From contig NZ_KL591002.1 in the NCBI RefSeq assembly GCF_000716335.1, positions 88,155 to 152,154 on the forward strand: a stretch of 64,000 nt of DNA, given 5' to 3'. The notes below the pieces were generated by a model. The model was not told the origin of the DNA, made no database searches, and saw only the letters and a program-made list of their open reading frames with translations. The DNA comes from Streptomyces sp. NRRL S-118 (GTDB lineage Bacteria > Actinomycetota > Actinomycetes > Streptomycetales > Streptomycetaceae). This document shows positions 40,326 through 48,810 of this stretch, piece by piece (the first letter of the stretch is position 1; every line of letters starts with the position of its first letter). Position numbers and translations under genes: made by a program.

Positions 40326-41782
40326 GCCCCCGCCCCCTTCGTCCGGTTCGTCCTTGCAGCCCCGTTCGTTCTTCTCGTGTCCCGAAGGAACAGTTCCACC
40401 CGCCGGTCCAGATACGCCTGCAGATCGGACAGCCCCGTGCGCCCCTCCGCGAACTGCGCGATCTCCACCAGCGCGGGCAGGTCCTCCGCGTCACGGATCC
40501 CGGCCGTCGGCACGCTCGGGGCGAGACGCCGCACGTCGAAGCCTTCGGCGTCGTATACGGGGTTCACATGCACCACGCTGGTGCGGCGCTCGGCGTCGAG
40601 CCGGGTCCGCCACACCCGCAGCACCTCGCCCGCCAGGCCCGGCGGCGCGTTGTCCCACCCGTCCGAGACGATGACGAGCCGCTCCGGCACCGCTTCCAGC
40701 GCGTCGAGGATCCGCGTACCGAGCGGCGTCGGCCCCCAGGGGCGCACCAGGAGGGCGTCGGTGCCGCCCGACGTCCACAGCGGTGTGTACGTCGTCGCCA
40801 GCGCCTCCAGCAGGAAGTGGCAGCCCAGCGCCACCGCGAGCGGACGGCGCCGCTTCTCGCCCGACCCGGACGAGGAGTAGCTGTCGTCGAGGACCGCCGC
40901 GACCCGCCCCCACGTACCGGCGTACGGCCCCGCCGCCCGGCGCGCCGCCGCCCGCAGCGCACCGGTCAGCTCGGCGCGCCGGGCCACCCGCTCCTCCGCG
41001 CGCAGCGACAGCGCGTACAGCGCGAGCCGGGTCAGCGGCATGACGGACAGGTCGGCCGCGGCCGGCCCGGTACGCCGGGTCCGCAGCCGCTCCAGGCGGG
41101 TCATCCGCGGCGCGATCCGCTCCAGGAACACCTGGCGGGGGATGCCGTGCCGGGCGGCGAACCCCTCGGCGACGGTGAACGGCAGCTCGTAGACCGCCGA
41201 CTGCTCGTGGTGGGCGCGGCGGTGTGCGTCGAGGAACGCGTCGTCGTACCGGACGCGCCGCTTCGGCGCGAACAGGAAGTCGCCCACCTCGTCGTGCGGG
41301 AGCGCGAGGTGCGCGTGACGGGCGGCGCTCTTCAGGCCGGACCGGTACTTGACCGCGTCGTACGCCGGATCGGGGCGGGCCGCCAGCCAGTCGCGGAGCA
41401 CCGCGCGCGTACGGCGGTTGTTCACCTTCGCGGCCCGCAGCGCGCGGAAGAGGCGGTAGACCCGCTGCGGAGGCAGCGTGGCGAGGCGCGCCGCGATCAG
41501 CCGGCCCTCCGCGCGCTTCTGCTCCGGACCGCCGGCATCGGCCGCCGTGCGCAGCAGCTGCTCGATGATGAGGGCGGCGTTGTGGTCGTTGATGTCGAGG
41601 GCGAGCGCGGCCGCGTAGACGGGCCGGTAGTTGACCCGTACGTACGCGTGGAGGAAGGACAGCGACAGCCGCTGCTCGTGGGATCCGGAACGGAACTCCC
41701 GCTGCCCCGTCGCCGTCACGGCAGCGTTGACGAACAGCAGCACGTCCTCGGCCGCTATGAGGTCGGAGAACGTCTCCGCCAT
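40322..41782 (-). CDS. Ro60/TROVE-like RNA-binding protein with vWA domain
   Basis: A 486-residue protein from the ATG at 41782 (GGGGGAAGGG precedes it). The N-terminal 270 residues are an alpha-helical, HEAT-like region of the TROVE kind (FLHAYVRVNYRPVYAAALALD, GRLIAARLATLPPQRVYRLF, AHLALPHDEVGDFLF). The C-terminal part is a vWA domain with an intact MIDAS: D-x-S-x-S at Asp299-Ser303, the Thr in TPLGTRI and the Asp in IVSDGWDNAP. Ro60 and its bacterial relatives bind misfolded or Y RNAs with this architecture, working with nucleases in RNA quality control. It is the first gene of a two-gene operon with the partner at 39165-40325. Confidence 0.78.
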   Translation of the reverse strand: MAETFSDLIAAEDVLLFVNAAVTATGQREFRSGSHEQRLSLSFLHAYVRVNYRPVYAAALALDINDHNAALIIEQLLRTAADAGGPEQKRAEGRLIAARLATLPPQRVYRLFRALRAAKVNNRRTRAVLRDWLAARPDPAYDAVKYRSGLKSAARHAHLALPHDEVGDFLFAPKRRVRYDDAFLDAHRRAHHEQSAVYELPFTVAEGFAARHGIPRQVFLERIAPRMTRLERLRTRRTGPAAADLSVMPLTRLALYALSLRAEERVARRAELTGALRAAARRAAGPYAGTWGRVAAVLDDSYSSSGSGEKRRRPLAVALGCHFLLEALATTYTPLWTSGGTDALLVRPWGPTPLGTRILDALEAVPERLVIVSDGWDNAPPGLAGEVLRVWRTRLDAERRTSVVHVNPVYDAEGFDVRRLAPSVPTAGIRDAEDLPALVEIAQFAEGRTGLSDLQAYLDRRVELFLRDTRRTNGAARTNRTKGAGA

Positions 41783-41949
41783 CGCCCTTCCCCCCGGTGT
41801 TGCGCGAAAGCCGGTGCCGGCCGGGGAATGAGGGCGCGAACAGCTGAATCGTTGCTTTACAGGGCAAGTCCCGGAAGTCGCGCCGGAGTCCCGCGGCCGG
41901 CCCCCGCAACGTAGCACCGGTGACCACGCCGGTCCGAACCGTTTAGGGC

Positions 41950-41983
41950 GGAGGCGCGGCTCGCCGACCGAAGCCGCGCCTCC
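41950..41983 (-). terminator. Terminator of the glycine-rich secreted-protein gene
   Basis: GGAGGCGCGGCT (41950-41961) pairs perfectly with AGCCGCGCCTCC (41972-41983), a 12-bp stem 33 bases after the stop of the gene at 42016 on the minus strand. Confidence 0.8.
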
Positions 41984-42015
41984 TGTCGGCGGGGCCCGCC
42001 GGGGGCCCGTCCGCG

Positions 42016-42846
42016 TCAGCCGACGCGCTCGATGCGGGCCTTGCGGATGAGGAACTTGCCCGGCTCGCGGACCTGCTCGAACGCGGCGTTGTTCAGCAGG
42101 GCGCAGCTTCCGGAGACGGAGGTGACCTCGACGGTGGTGGACTTGTTGTTGTCGAGGTTCGTCACCTTGAGCTTGGTGCCGACGGGGAACTGGTTGCTGG
42201 AGGCCGCGGGGGCGCCGCCCTCTCCGGAGAGGGTCACGGTGGACCCGGCGCAGACGACCTCACCCGCGGCGCCGCCCTGCCCGCCGCCGTTGCCGCCGGC
42301 CGCCTGCTCCGCGCCGCCGTTGCCGCCGGCTCCCTGCTCTGCGCCGCCGTTCTGGCCGGCCGCCTGGCCTGCGCCGCCGTTGCCGCCGGCTGCCTGGCCC
42401 GCGCCGCCCTGCCCGCCGCCGTTCTGACCGGCTGCCTGGCCTGCGCCGCCGTTCTGACCGGCTGCCTGGCCTGCGCCGCCGTTCTGACCGGCTGCCTGGC
42501 CTGCGCCGCCGTTCTGACCGGCTGCCTGGCCTGCGCCGCCGTTGCCGCCGGCTGCCTGGCCCGCGCCGCCCTGGCCGACTTCGCAGCCCGCCGCGGCCTG
42601 CTGGCGCTTGATCTGCTCGATGACCGCCTGCCGGTTGGCGATCCGTGCCTCCGACTGGGCGTCGGGGTTGGCCTGCTGCCCGGCGATGAACTTCTCGTTG
42701 TTGCTCAGCGCGGTGGCCAGTCCGTCGCAGGCGACCGACGCCTGACTGGTCCCGGTCATCACCACCGCCGTACCGCCGACCAGCGCTGCCGCGCCGGCGA
42801 ACAGGGCGATCTTCTTCTTCGCGCTGAGGGTCTTCTTGCGTGACAC
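42016..42846 (-). CDS. Secreted protein with glycine/glutamine tandem repeats
   Basis: A 276-residue exported protein. A basic start and hydrophobic stretch give a signal peptide ending near TSQASVA. A short helical module follows, bounded by two Cys (VACDGLAT to AAGCEVGQ) and containing IANRQAVIEQIKRQQAA. A repeat of Gly-Gly-Ala-Gly-Gln-Ala-Ala-Gly-Gln/Gly-Asn then fills about residues 92-190. The C-terminal 80 residues form a beta-rich domain with two Cys (VVCAGSTVTL and GSCALLNN). No named family is known to me. The design (signal, Cys-bounded helices, low-complexity linker, C-terminal domain) parallels the DUF1996 protein at 30538-32079. Confidence 0.82.
   Translation of the reverse strand: MSRKKTLSAKKKIALFAGAAALVGGTAVVMTGTSQASVACDGLATALSNNEKFIAGQQANPDAQSEARIANRQAVIEQIKRQQAAAGCEVGQGGAGQAAGGNGGAGQAAGQNGGAGQAAGQNGGAGQAAGQNGGAGQAAGQNGGGQGGAGQAAGGNGGAGQAAGQNGGAEQGAGGNGGAEQAAGGNGGGQGGAAGEVVCAGSTVTLSGEGGAPAASSNQFPVGTKLKVTNLDNNKSTTVEVTSVSGSCALLNNAAFEQVREPGKFLIRKARIERVG
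42421..42540 (-). repeat. Four perfect 30-bp tandem repeats in coding sequence
   Basis: The unit beginning GTTCTGACCGGCTGCCTGGC occurs four times with no mismatch, flanked on both sides by degenerate copies (about 42271-42420 and 42541-42570). Each unit codes for one ten-residue Gly/Gln-rich repeat of the secreted protein. The perfect identity points to recent expansion and likely copy-number variation between strains. Confidence 0.95.
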
Positions 42847-42961
42847 GTGGGGGCTCCTGTCCCCGGCCGCACGGGGGAGCGGCGGCCGGATGGGTTCCGT
42901 GTGTGCCCCTACGTACGAGTAGTAAGCCGGTTTTTCTCAACTCGCTTTTGTCACAAGCGTT

Positions 42962-43327
42962 TCAGCGGGAGCGGTCGAGCGCGTCCCGGACCGCTTCCTC
43001 CGTCCGTCCGACCACCGCCGAACCGTCGTCCGCCGTGATGATCGGGCGCTGGATGAGCTTGGGATGCTCGGAGAGGGCCGTGATCCAGCGCTCGCGCGCA
43101 GAGGCCTCGCGCGGCCAGTCCTTCATGCCGAGCTCCTTGGCCGCGGCCTCCTGCGTGCGGGTGATGTCCCACGGCTCCAGCCCGAGCCGCTCCAGCACAC
43201 CCCGGATCTCGTCCGCGGACGGCACGTCCTCCAGGTAGCGGCGGACGGTGTACCGCGCGCCTTCCCCGTCGAGCAGCTCCAGGGCTCCGCGGCACTTCGA
43301 ACAGGCAGGATTGATCCAGATCTCCAT
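42962..43327 (-). CDS. ArsC/Spx-family protein (arsenate reductase-like)
   Basis: A 121-residue protein of the ArsC fold. It starts MEIWINPACSKCRGALELL, with Cys9 and Cys12 in a C-S-K-C motif, and has IQRPIITADDGSAVVGRTEE near the C-terminus, both family signatures. Classical ArsC uses the equivalent of Cys12 plus arginines to reduce arsenate. The CxxC here also fits YffB or Spx-like thiol proteins, and no ars operon is present, so the role is uncertain. The ATG at 43327 is the best start. It is divergent from a small gene at 43460. Confidence 0.88.
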   Translation of the reverse strand: MEIWINPACSKCRGALELLDGEGARYTVRRYLEDVPSADEIRGVLERLGLEPWDITRTQEAAAKELGMKDWPREASARERWITALSEHPKLIQRPIITADDGSAVVGRTEEAVRDALDRSR

Positions 43328-43459
43328 GGCCGACACCGTACCGTCCGACCCCTCACAGCCGGTCCGGCCAGGGCCGATTGTCAGTGGTCGCCGGTAAAAT
43401 CGGGGTAGTTCGTGAGGGCCCGGGGGAGGGCCCCCACACCGCGTACCAGGAGGTCGCCG

Positions 43460-43735
43460 ATGGCTGTCGCCGCGGTCCGGACACTGCCCCTCGAACCCTG
43501 GAAGCCTCTGCACAGGAAGCCACTGCCCGCGGGCCGTCCCCGCGAGTGGTACGTCTCCCACAACCGCCGCCTCAAGGCCATGCGCCTGGCGATCGCCCTG
43601 CTCGACTCGGGCGTCTACCACCCCTCGAAGGCCGACGACGACACGATACGCACCACCGCGGCCCGCGTCGGCGTGCACCGGCCGTCCGACGCCACCTGCC
43701 GCATGGTGCGCACCCTGATCCGCTCGGGCCGCTGA
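43460..43735 (+). CDS. Small conserved-looking basic protein, function unknown
   Basis: A 91-residue, Arg/Lys-rich cytoplasmic protein from the ATG at 43460, with a perfect AGGAGG at 43447-43452 seven bases before it. The central part (NRRLKAMRLAIALLDSGVY) is probably helical and the C-terminus (TTAARVGVHRPSDATCRMVR) could be a helix-turn-helix-like fold. The strong ribosome binding site and codon pattern support a real gene. I do not recognise a family. Confidence 0.75.
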   Translation: MAVAAVRTLPLEPWKPLHRKPLPAGRPREWYVSHNRRLKAMRLAIALLDSGVYHPSKADDDTIRTTAARVGVHRPSDATCRMVRTLIRSGR

Positions 43736-43843
43736 GCGGCCCACCACCTCCCGTGCCCACCCGCTCGTGCCCACCCGCCCGTGCCCGCCGCCTCCCGGGG
43801 CGGCGGGCACGGGCCTGAGCCGTCACCCGGACAGGTTTCCTCC

Positions 43844-45025
43844 ATGACCCTTCCGCGTCCCCGTATGACCGGCGAAGAGCGCAGGCGCCGTATCGCCGTG
43901 CGCCACCACCTGGCCCAGGAGGCCCGCGCGGGCACGGTCGAGCAGGTCGCCGACTCGCTGACGGCGCTGCACGGCACCGACCCGGCCACCGTGCACCTGG
44001 CCGCGGTGGCCAGACTGGCCGGTGCGGCCGGTGACCCGGTCGCGGCCATGGAGCGGGCGCTGTACGAGGAGCGCACCCTGGTGCGGATGCACGCCATGCG
44101 CCACACGGTCTTCGTCGTCCCGGCCGCGCTGGCGCCCGTCGTCCAGTCGTCCACCACCGACGCCGTCGCCGCCCGGGAGCGGGCCACGCTCATCAAGCAG
44201 CTGAAGGCCGGCAGCTCCCTCGACGAGGCATGGCTCGCGGACGTCGAGAAGTCCGCCCTCGCGGCCCTGGAGCGGCGCGGTGAGGCAACCGCCGCCGAGC
44301 TCGCGCGGGACGAGCCGCGGCTGCGCGAGCAGTTCCTGTACGGCCCCGGGACCCGCTACGAGCAGCCGCAGACCGTCTCCACGCGGCTGCTGCGGCTGCT
44401 CGGCACCGAGGGCAAGGTGGTGCGGGGCCGCCCGCTCGGCTCGTGGACGTCCAGCCGGTTCCGCTGGGCGGTCGCCCCCGCGCTGCCGGGCATCCCGCCG
44501 GCCGAGGCGCAGGCCGCGCTCGTCCGGCGGTGGCTGGCCTCCCACGGCCCGGCGACCGAGGCGGACCTCGCCTGGTGGACCGGCTGGAAGGTCACGGACG
44601 TCCGCAAGGCGCTCCGGGCCGTCCACGCCGTCGGGACCGACCTCGACGAGGGCGCCACCGGGTACGTACTGCCCGACGACACCGGTCCGACCGAGGAGCC
44701 CGCGCCGTGGGCCGCGTTCCTCCCGGCGCTGGACCCCACCCCCATGGGCTGGCAGCAGCGCGACTGGTACCTCGACCCGGGCCATCGCGCCGAGCTCTTC
44801 GACCGCAGCGGCAACATCGGCCCCACCGTCTGGTGGAACGGCCGGATCATCGGCGGCTGGGCCCAGCGGCCGGACGGCGGGCCGGTCTGGCGCCTCCTGA
44901 CGGACCCCGGGAGCGAGGCGGCGAGGGCGGTCGAGGAGGAGGCGTCCCGTCTGCACGCCCGGCTGGCCGGCACCCGCGTCACCCCCCGCTTCCGCACCCC
45001 GCTGGAGCGCGCCCTCTCCGCGTGA
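43844..45025 (+). CDS. Winged-helix DNA-binding protein (HTH_42 / AlkX-YcaQ-like)
   Basis: A 393-residue protein of the winged-helix family that includes the AlkX/YcaQ DNA glycosylases. Recognisable blocks are RIAVRHHLAQE, VADSLTALHGTDPATVHLAA, RMHAMRHTVFVVP, WLASHGPATEADLAWWTGW and SGNIGPTVWWNGRIIGGW. Family members unhook interstrand crosslinks or remove alkylated bases; the branch lacking clear catalytic proof may only bind DNA. I used the ATG at 43844 (MTLPRPRM); the Met at residue 8 is also possible. It is convergent with glnA across a strong terminator. Confidence 0.83.
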   Translation: MTLPRPRMTGEERRRRIAVRHHLAQEARAGTVEQVADSLTALHGTDPATVHLAAVARLAGAAGDPVAAMERALYEERTLVRMHAMRHTVFVVPAALAPVVQSSTTDAVAARERATLIKQLKAGSSLDEAWLADVEKSALAALERRGEATAAELARDEPRLREQFLYGPGTRYEQPQTVSTRLLRLLGTEGKVVRGRPLGSWTSSRFRWAVAPALPGIPPAEAQAALVRRWLASHGPATEADLAWWTGWKVTDVRKALRAVHAVGTDLDEGATGYVLPDDTGPTEEPAPWAAFLPALDPTPMGWQQRDWYLDPGHRAELFDRSGNIGPTVWWNGRIIGGWAQRPDGGPVWRLLTDPGSEAARAVEEEASRLHARLAGTRVTPRFRTPLERALSA

Positions 45026-45157
45026 ACGCCCGCCGCCGGCGGAGGTGGGCCGCCGTGCCGGCCCCGGTCCTCTTCCGCCGGTCACGGCGACACTGCCGAC
45101 TTCCGGGCCCCCGCCGAACATCCGGGCACCCGGACCCGGGCTTCACCCTCCGGGAAC

Positions 45158-45204
45158 GGCCGTCGGCCGTGCCTTCCGGTGAGGGAAGAGCACGGCCGAC
45201 GGCC
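45158..45204. terminator. Bidirectional terminator between HTH_42 gene and glnA
   Basis: A perfect 15-bp stem (left arm 45158-45172, right arm 45190-45204), extended inside by CTTCC/GGAAG with one bulged base. It lies in the 225-bp gap between two convergent genes, 46 bases after the glnA stop. Confidence 0.88.
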
Positions 45205-45250
45205 CACGGACGGCCCAGGCGAGCGGAATCCGCTCCGGCCTGCGGCGATC

Positions 45251-46660
45251 TTAGATGTCGAAGTACAGCTCGAACTCGTGCGGGTGCGGGCGCAGCTGGA
45301 TCGGCTCGATCTCCTTGGTGCGCTTGTAGTCGATCCACGTCTCGATCAGGTCGGACGTGAAGACGCCACCGGCCTGGAGGTACTCGTTGTCCTCCTCCAG
45401 CGCGTTCAGCACCGAGGCGAGGTCGGTCGGGACCTGCGGGACGCCCGCGTGCTCCTCGGGGGCGAGCTCGTAGAGGTCCTTGTCGATCGGCTCGGCCGGC
45501 TCGATCTTGTTCTTGATGCCGTCGAGGCCGGCCAGCAGCAGCGCCGAGAACGCCAGGTACGGGTTGGACGACGGGTCCGGGGCACGGAACTCGACGCGCT
45601 TGGCCTTCGGGTTCGAGCCCGTGATCGGGATGCGCATCGCGGCGGAGCGGTTGCGCTGCGAGTACACGAGGTTCACCGGCGCCTCGAAGCCCGGCACCAG
45701 GCGGTGGTAGGAGTTCACCGTCGGGTTGGTGAAGGCCAGCAGCGACGGGGCGTGCTTCAGGATGCCGCCGATGTAGTAGCGGGCGGTGTCGGAGAGACCC
45801 GCGTAGCCCTGCTCGTCGTAGAAGAGCGGGTCGCCGCCCTGCCACAGCGACTGGTGGACGTGCATGCCCGAGCCGTTGTCACCGAAGATCGGCTTCGGCA
45901 TGAAGGTCGCGGTCTTGCCGTTGCGCCAGGCGACGTTCTTCACGATGTACTTGAAGAGCATCAGGTCGTCGGCCGCGGCGAGCAGCGTGTTGAACTTGTA
46001 GTTGATCTCCGCCTGGCCGGCGGTGCCGACCTCGTGGTGCTGGCGCTCGACCTGCAGGCCGGACTTCTCCAGCTCCAGGGAGATCTCGGCGCGCAGGTCG
46101 GCGAAGTGGTCGACCGGCGGGGCCGGGAAGTAGCCGCCCTTGTAGCGGACCTTGTAGCCGCGGTTGTCCTCGAGCGCACCGGTGTTCCAGGCGCCGGCCT
46201 CGGAGTCGATGTGGTAGAAGCCCTGGTTCGCGGAGGTCTCGAAGCGAACCGAGTCGAAGACGTAGAACTCGGCCTCGGGACCGAAGTACGCGGTGTCCGC
46301 GATGCCGGTGGAGGCGAGGTAGGCCTCGGCCTTCTTGGCGATGTTGCGCGGGTCGCGGCTGTACTGCTCGCCCGTGATCGGGTCGTGGATGAAGAAGTTG
46401 ATGTTCAGCGTCTTGTCACGGCGGAAGGGGTCCACCCGCGCCGTGGACAGGTCGGCGCGCAGGGCCATGTCCGACTCGTGGATGGCCTGGAAACCGCGGA
46501 TCGACGAGCCGTCGAAGGCGAGCTCCTCAGCCGGGTCGAACGCCGTCGCCGGGATCGTGAAGTGCTGCATCACGCCCGGAAGGTCGCAGAACCGGACGTC
46601 GACCATCTTGACGTCGTTGTCCTTGATGAACTTCTTGGCTTCGTCGGCGTTCTGGAACAT
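45251..46660 (-). CDS. glnA: Glutamine synthetase, type I
   Basis: A 469-residue GSI, the main dodecameric glutamine synthetase. Motifs include [45 protein letters not shown] and [21 protein letters not shown]. Tyr397 in [11 protein letters not shown] sits exactly where GlnE adenylylates the enzyme, consistent with the intact glnE in this window. The ATG at 46660 ([11 protein letters not shown]) is fixed by AGGAGG. It is divergent from an RDD-protein gene. A GlnR box 98 bases upstream (46759-46796) predicts nitrogen control of transcription in addition to adenylylation of the protein. Confidence 0.98.
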   Translation of the reverse strand: MFQNADEAKKFIKDNDVKMVDVRFCDLPGVMQHFTIPATAFDPAEELAFDGSSIRGFQAIHESDMALRADLSTARVDPFRRDKTLNINFFIHDPITGEQYSRDPRNIAKKAEAYLASTGIADTAYFGPEAEFYVFDSVRFETSANQGFYHIDSEAGAWNTGALEDNRGYKVRYKGGYFPAPPVDHFADLRAEISLELEKSGLQVERQHHEVGTAGQAEINYKFNTLLAAADDLMLFKYIVKNVAWRNGKTATFMPKPIFGDNGSGMHVHQSLWQGGDPLFYDEQGYAGLSDTARYYIGGILKHAPSLLAFTNPTVNSYHRLVPGFEAPVNLVYSQRNRSAAMRIPITGSNPKAKRVEFRAPDPSSNPYLAFSALLLAGLDGIKNKIEPAEPIDKDLYELAPEEHAGVPQVPTDLASVLNALEEDNEYLQAGGVFTSDLIETWIDYKRTKEIEPIQLRPHPHEFELYFDI

Positions 46661-46758
46661 CCAACTCCTCCTACTCCCACCCAGGGAGGGGCGGGGTTGC
46701 AGCTCGGTCGTGAGGCCAGTGCGGTGGCACACGCTGGTTCCGACCCTAGGTACCCGGG

Positions 46759-46796
46759 ATTTCTCAGGCATGACCCATTTGTTTCGGTGAAGTTAA
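46759..46796 (-). promoter_or_regulatory. GlnR box of glnA
   Basis: Read on the minus strand: TTAAC, 6 bases, GAAAC, 6 bases, GTCAT, 6 bases, GAAAT. All four half-sites follow the Streptomyces pattern gTnAc / GaAAc with exact 6-bp spacing. It lies between glnA and the divergent RDD gene, so it could affect both. Confidence 0.88.
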
Positions 46797-46869
46797 CCAG
46801 CAGCCTGGCCGGTAACACGGCAAGGACCCGGGCGCAAGTGATCGAAAGCGGGCACAGTACCGTGGTCGG

Positions 46870-47337
46870 GTGGACAACAGGCAAGCAATCGGATCGTGGC
46901 TCTCCGGACCGCGCGCGGCCGCCGAGGACATGGGTGTCGACTTCGGTTACCGGGGGGAGCGGCTCGGGCTGCCGCAGGAGGGGCCGGGCTCCATCGCCCC
47001 GCTCGGGCGGCGCTTCGGAGCCCTGTTCATCGACTGGACGCTCTGCGTGGTGATCGCATACGGGCTGATCGCGCGGGGTGACCAGACCGCGGCCGGCAAC
47101 TGGGCCGTCGTCGTGCTCCTCGTGCTGAGCCTCCTCACCGTCGGTACGGTCGGCAGCACTCCCGGCAAGCGGATCTTCGGGCTGCGCGTCATCTCGGCCG
47201 ACGGGGAGCGGCTCGGCATCGTCCGGGTGGCCGTCCGCAGCGTGCTGCTGTGCCTGGCCATCCCCGCGCTCGTCTGGGACCGCGACGGCCGCGGGCTGCA
47301 CGACCGCCTCGCACGCGCCGTCCAGGTCCGTATCTGA
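46870..47337 (+). CDS. RDD-family membrane protein
   Basis: A 155-residue protein starting at a GTG (46870). The RDD signature is present: LGRRFGALFIDWTLCVVIAYG at the first membrane helix, and STPGKRIFGLRVISADGERLG before the third. About three membrane segments are expected. RDD proteins are poorly understood; some are linked to ion transport. It is divergent from glnA in a gene order conserved in Streptomyces, and faces the DUF4191 gene across a perfect terminator. Confidence 0.9.
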   Translation: MDNRQAIGSWLSGPRAAAEDMGVDFGYRGERLGLPQEGPGSIAPLGRRFGALFIDWTLCVVIAYGLIARGDQTAAGNWAVVVLLVLSLLTVGTVGSTPGKRIFGLRVISADGERLGIVRVAVRSVLLCLAIPALVWDRDGRGLHDRLARAVQVRI

Positions 47338-47490
47338 CGCCCCTGCCCCGCTCCGGCCACCCCACCGCGGGCACGGTCCGCGTGGTACGGGAGGCATCCC
47401 CCCGGGACGGCCGGCCGGGCGACCTGCGGGGACACGGCGCTCCGGCCGGATCGCCGGCGCGGCCGCGACGGGCGCACGCACGAGCCGACG

Positions 47491-47528
47491 GAAGAGGGGC
47501 GCTCCGCCAACGCGGAGCGCCCCTCTTC
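47491..47528. terminator. Perfect 16-bp bidirectional terminator
   Basis: GAAGAGGGGCGCTCCG (47491-47506) pairs with CGGAGCGCCCCTCTTC (47513-47528) around CCAACG. It lies between the convergent RDD and DUF4191 genes, with GA/TC-rich outer ends that give a short T-containing tail in both directions. Confidence 0.92.
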
Positions 47529-47549
47529 CTGTGTCCGTCGGGCGTCGGC

Positions 47550-48254
47550 CTAGCGCATCCGGCCGCCGCGCGGCATCCGCATGCCCTTCGGCATGGGCCC
47601 CTTCGGCAGCGGCATGTTGCTCATCAGGTCGCCCAACGCGCGCAGCCGGTCGTTCGCCTGCGTCACCTGCGGGCCCGAGAGCACACGGGGCAGCTTCAGC
47701 AGGGTCACGCGCAGCTTCTTCAGCGGGACCTGGCCCTCGCCGGTCCCCACGACGATGTCGTGGACCGGTACGTCGACGACGCGGGCCATCCGCTTCTTCT
47801 CGGCCGCCAGCAGCGACTTCACCCGGTTCGGATTGCCCTCGGCCACCAGCACGATGCCGGCCTTGCCGACGGCGCGGTGCACCACGTCCTGGTTGCGGTT
47901 CATCGCCACCGCGGGGGTGGTCGTCCAGCCGCGGCCCACGTTCTGCAGGACGGCGGCCGCCGCACCCGGCTGGCCCTCCATCTGCCCGAAGGCCGCCCGC
48001 TCGGCGCGGCGCCCGAAGACGATCGCCATCGCGAGGAAGGCCAGCAGGAAACCGAGGATGCCCAGGTATACCGGGTGCCCGATCAGGAAGCCGATCGCGA
48101 GGAGGACGCCGAAGACGACGATCCCCACGCCCGCGACGACAAGACCGACCTTGGGGTCGGCCTTTCGGGTCATCTTGTACGTCAGGGCGATCTGCTTCAG
48201 TCGCCCGGGGTTCGCAGCGGCGTCAGCGCCGTCTGAGTTTGCCTTCCTCGCCAT
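47550..48254 (-). CDS. DUF4191-family membrane protein
   Basis: A 234-residue protein from the ATG at 48254 (MARKANSDGAD). Two adjacent membrane helices (VGLVVAGVGIVVFGVLLAIGF and YLGILGFLLAFLAMAIVF) are followed by a soluble domain with FGQMEGQPGAAAAVLQNVGRGW and VVHRAVGKAGIVLVAEG, and a C-terminal tail rich in Met, Pro and basic residues. This matches the actinobacterial DUF4191 family, whose function is unknown. Its conserved place beside glnA and lipA is the only clue to its role. The ribosome binding site is weak. It lies 10 bases after the next small gene. Confidence 0.87.
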   Translation of the reverse strand: MARKANSDGADAAANPGRLKQIALTYKMTRKADPKVGLVVAGVGIVVFGVLLAIGFLIGHPVYLGILGFLLAFLAMAIVFGRRAERAAFGQMEGQPGAAAAVLQNVGRGWTTTPAVAMNRNQDVVHRAVGKAGIVLVAEGNPNRVKSLLAAEKKRMARVVDVPVHDIVVGTGEGQVPLKKLRVTLLKLPRVLSGPQVTQANDRLRALGDLMSNMPLPKGPMPKGMRMPRGGRMR

Positions 48255-48264
48255 GCTGTGAAGT

Positions 48265-48534
48265 TTACGTGGCCGAGGAAGTGCGGCCCGACACGCCCTC
48301 CAGTACGTGCTGGGCCTCGACCCGGTCCCTGGCCCGGGCGCGGTCCTCCAGGACGGACGTCCAGGCGTTGCGGCGGGCCGTGCGCTGGCCCGCGCCCAGC
48401 AGCAGCGCCTCCAGCGTGCGCAGGGCGTCGGTGACGGAGGGGAACGCGTGGGCGTGCACCTCGCGGGGCGTGCGCAGTGCACGCACCTCGCGCAGATCGC
48501 GTACCTCGTGTGCCTCACGTACCTGGTGAGCCAT
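48265..48534 (-). CDS. Small protein between lipA and DUF4191 genes, function unknown
   Basis: An 89-residue protein taken from the ATG at 48534 (MAHQVREAHEVRD), which has GAGGGGGG upstream; the frame is open 26 codons further. The N-terminal part is a striking run of heptad-like Val-Arg-Glu/His repeats, and the C-terminal part has LRTLEALLLGAGQRTARRNAWTSVLEDR broken into helices. I recall a comparable small gene at this place in S. coelicolor. It ends 10 bases before the DUF4191 start, so the two are probably one transcript. Confidence 0.65.
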   Translation of the reverse strand: MAHQVREAHEVRDLREVRALRTPREVHAHAFPSVTDALRTLEALLLGAGQRTARRNAWTSVLEDRARARDRVEAQHVLEGVSGRTSSAT

Positions 48535-48704
48535 GGTGGTGGGTCCCCCCTCGGAGCGGGTTCGTCGGGAGCGGAACGCAAGCGCGTGTGCACTGCGTAC
48601 GAACAGCATCACAGATTGGTGTTACCAAGGCATGACCGAGCGGTCAAACACCGATGAAACGTTCAGGCAGGCGCCATGGACACGGCCCGGAAGGCCGGCG
48701 CGGC

Positions 48705-48736
48705 CCGTACCGTCCCCACCTGCGGGGACGGTACGG
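48705..48736 (-). terminator. Terminator downstream of lipA
   Basis: A perfect 13-bp stem, CCGTACCGTCCCC (48705-48717) with GGGGACGGTACGG (48724-48736), around a 6-base loop. It lies 75 bases after the lipA stop on the minus strand and separates lipBA from the small downstream gene. Confidence 0.82.
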
Positions 48737-48810
48737 ACCGCGTCGAACCGGACGTTACTGGCCGGTAATAGCTTGTGCTCGGATTCACACGGCGGTGCTC
48801 CGCCGCGGCG

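Noticed and set aside
42271..42570. Repeat array considered as CRISPR
   Set aside because: The 30-bp units are contiguous, without spacers, and encode a peptide repeat.
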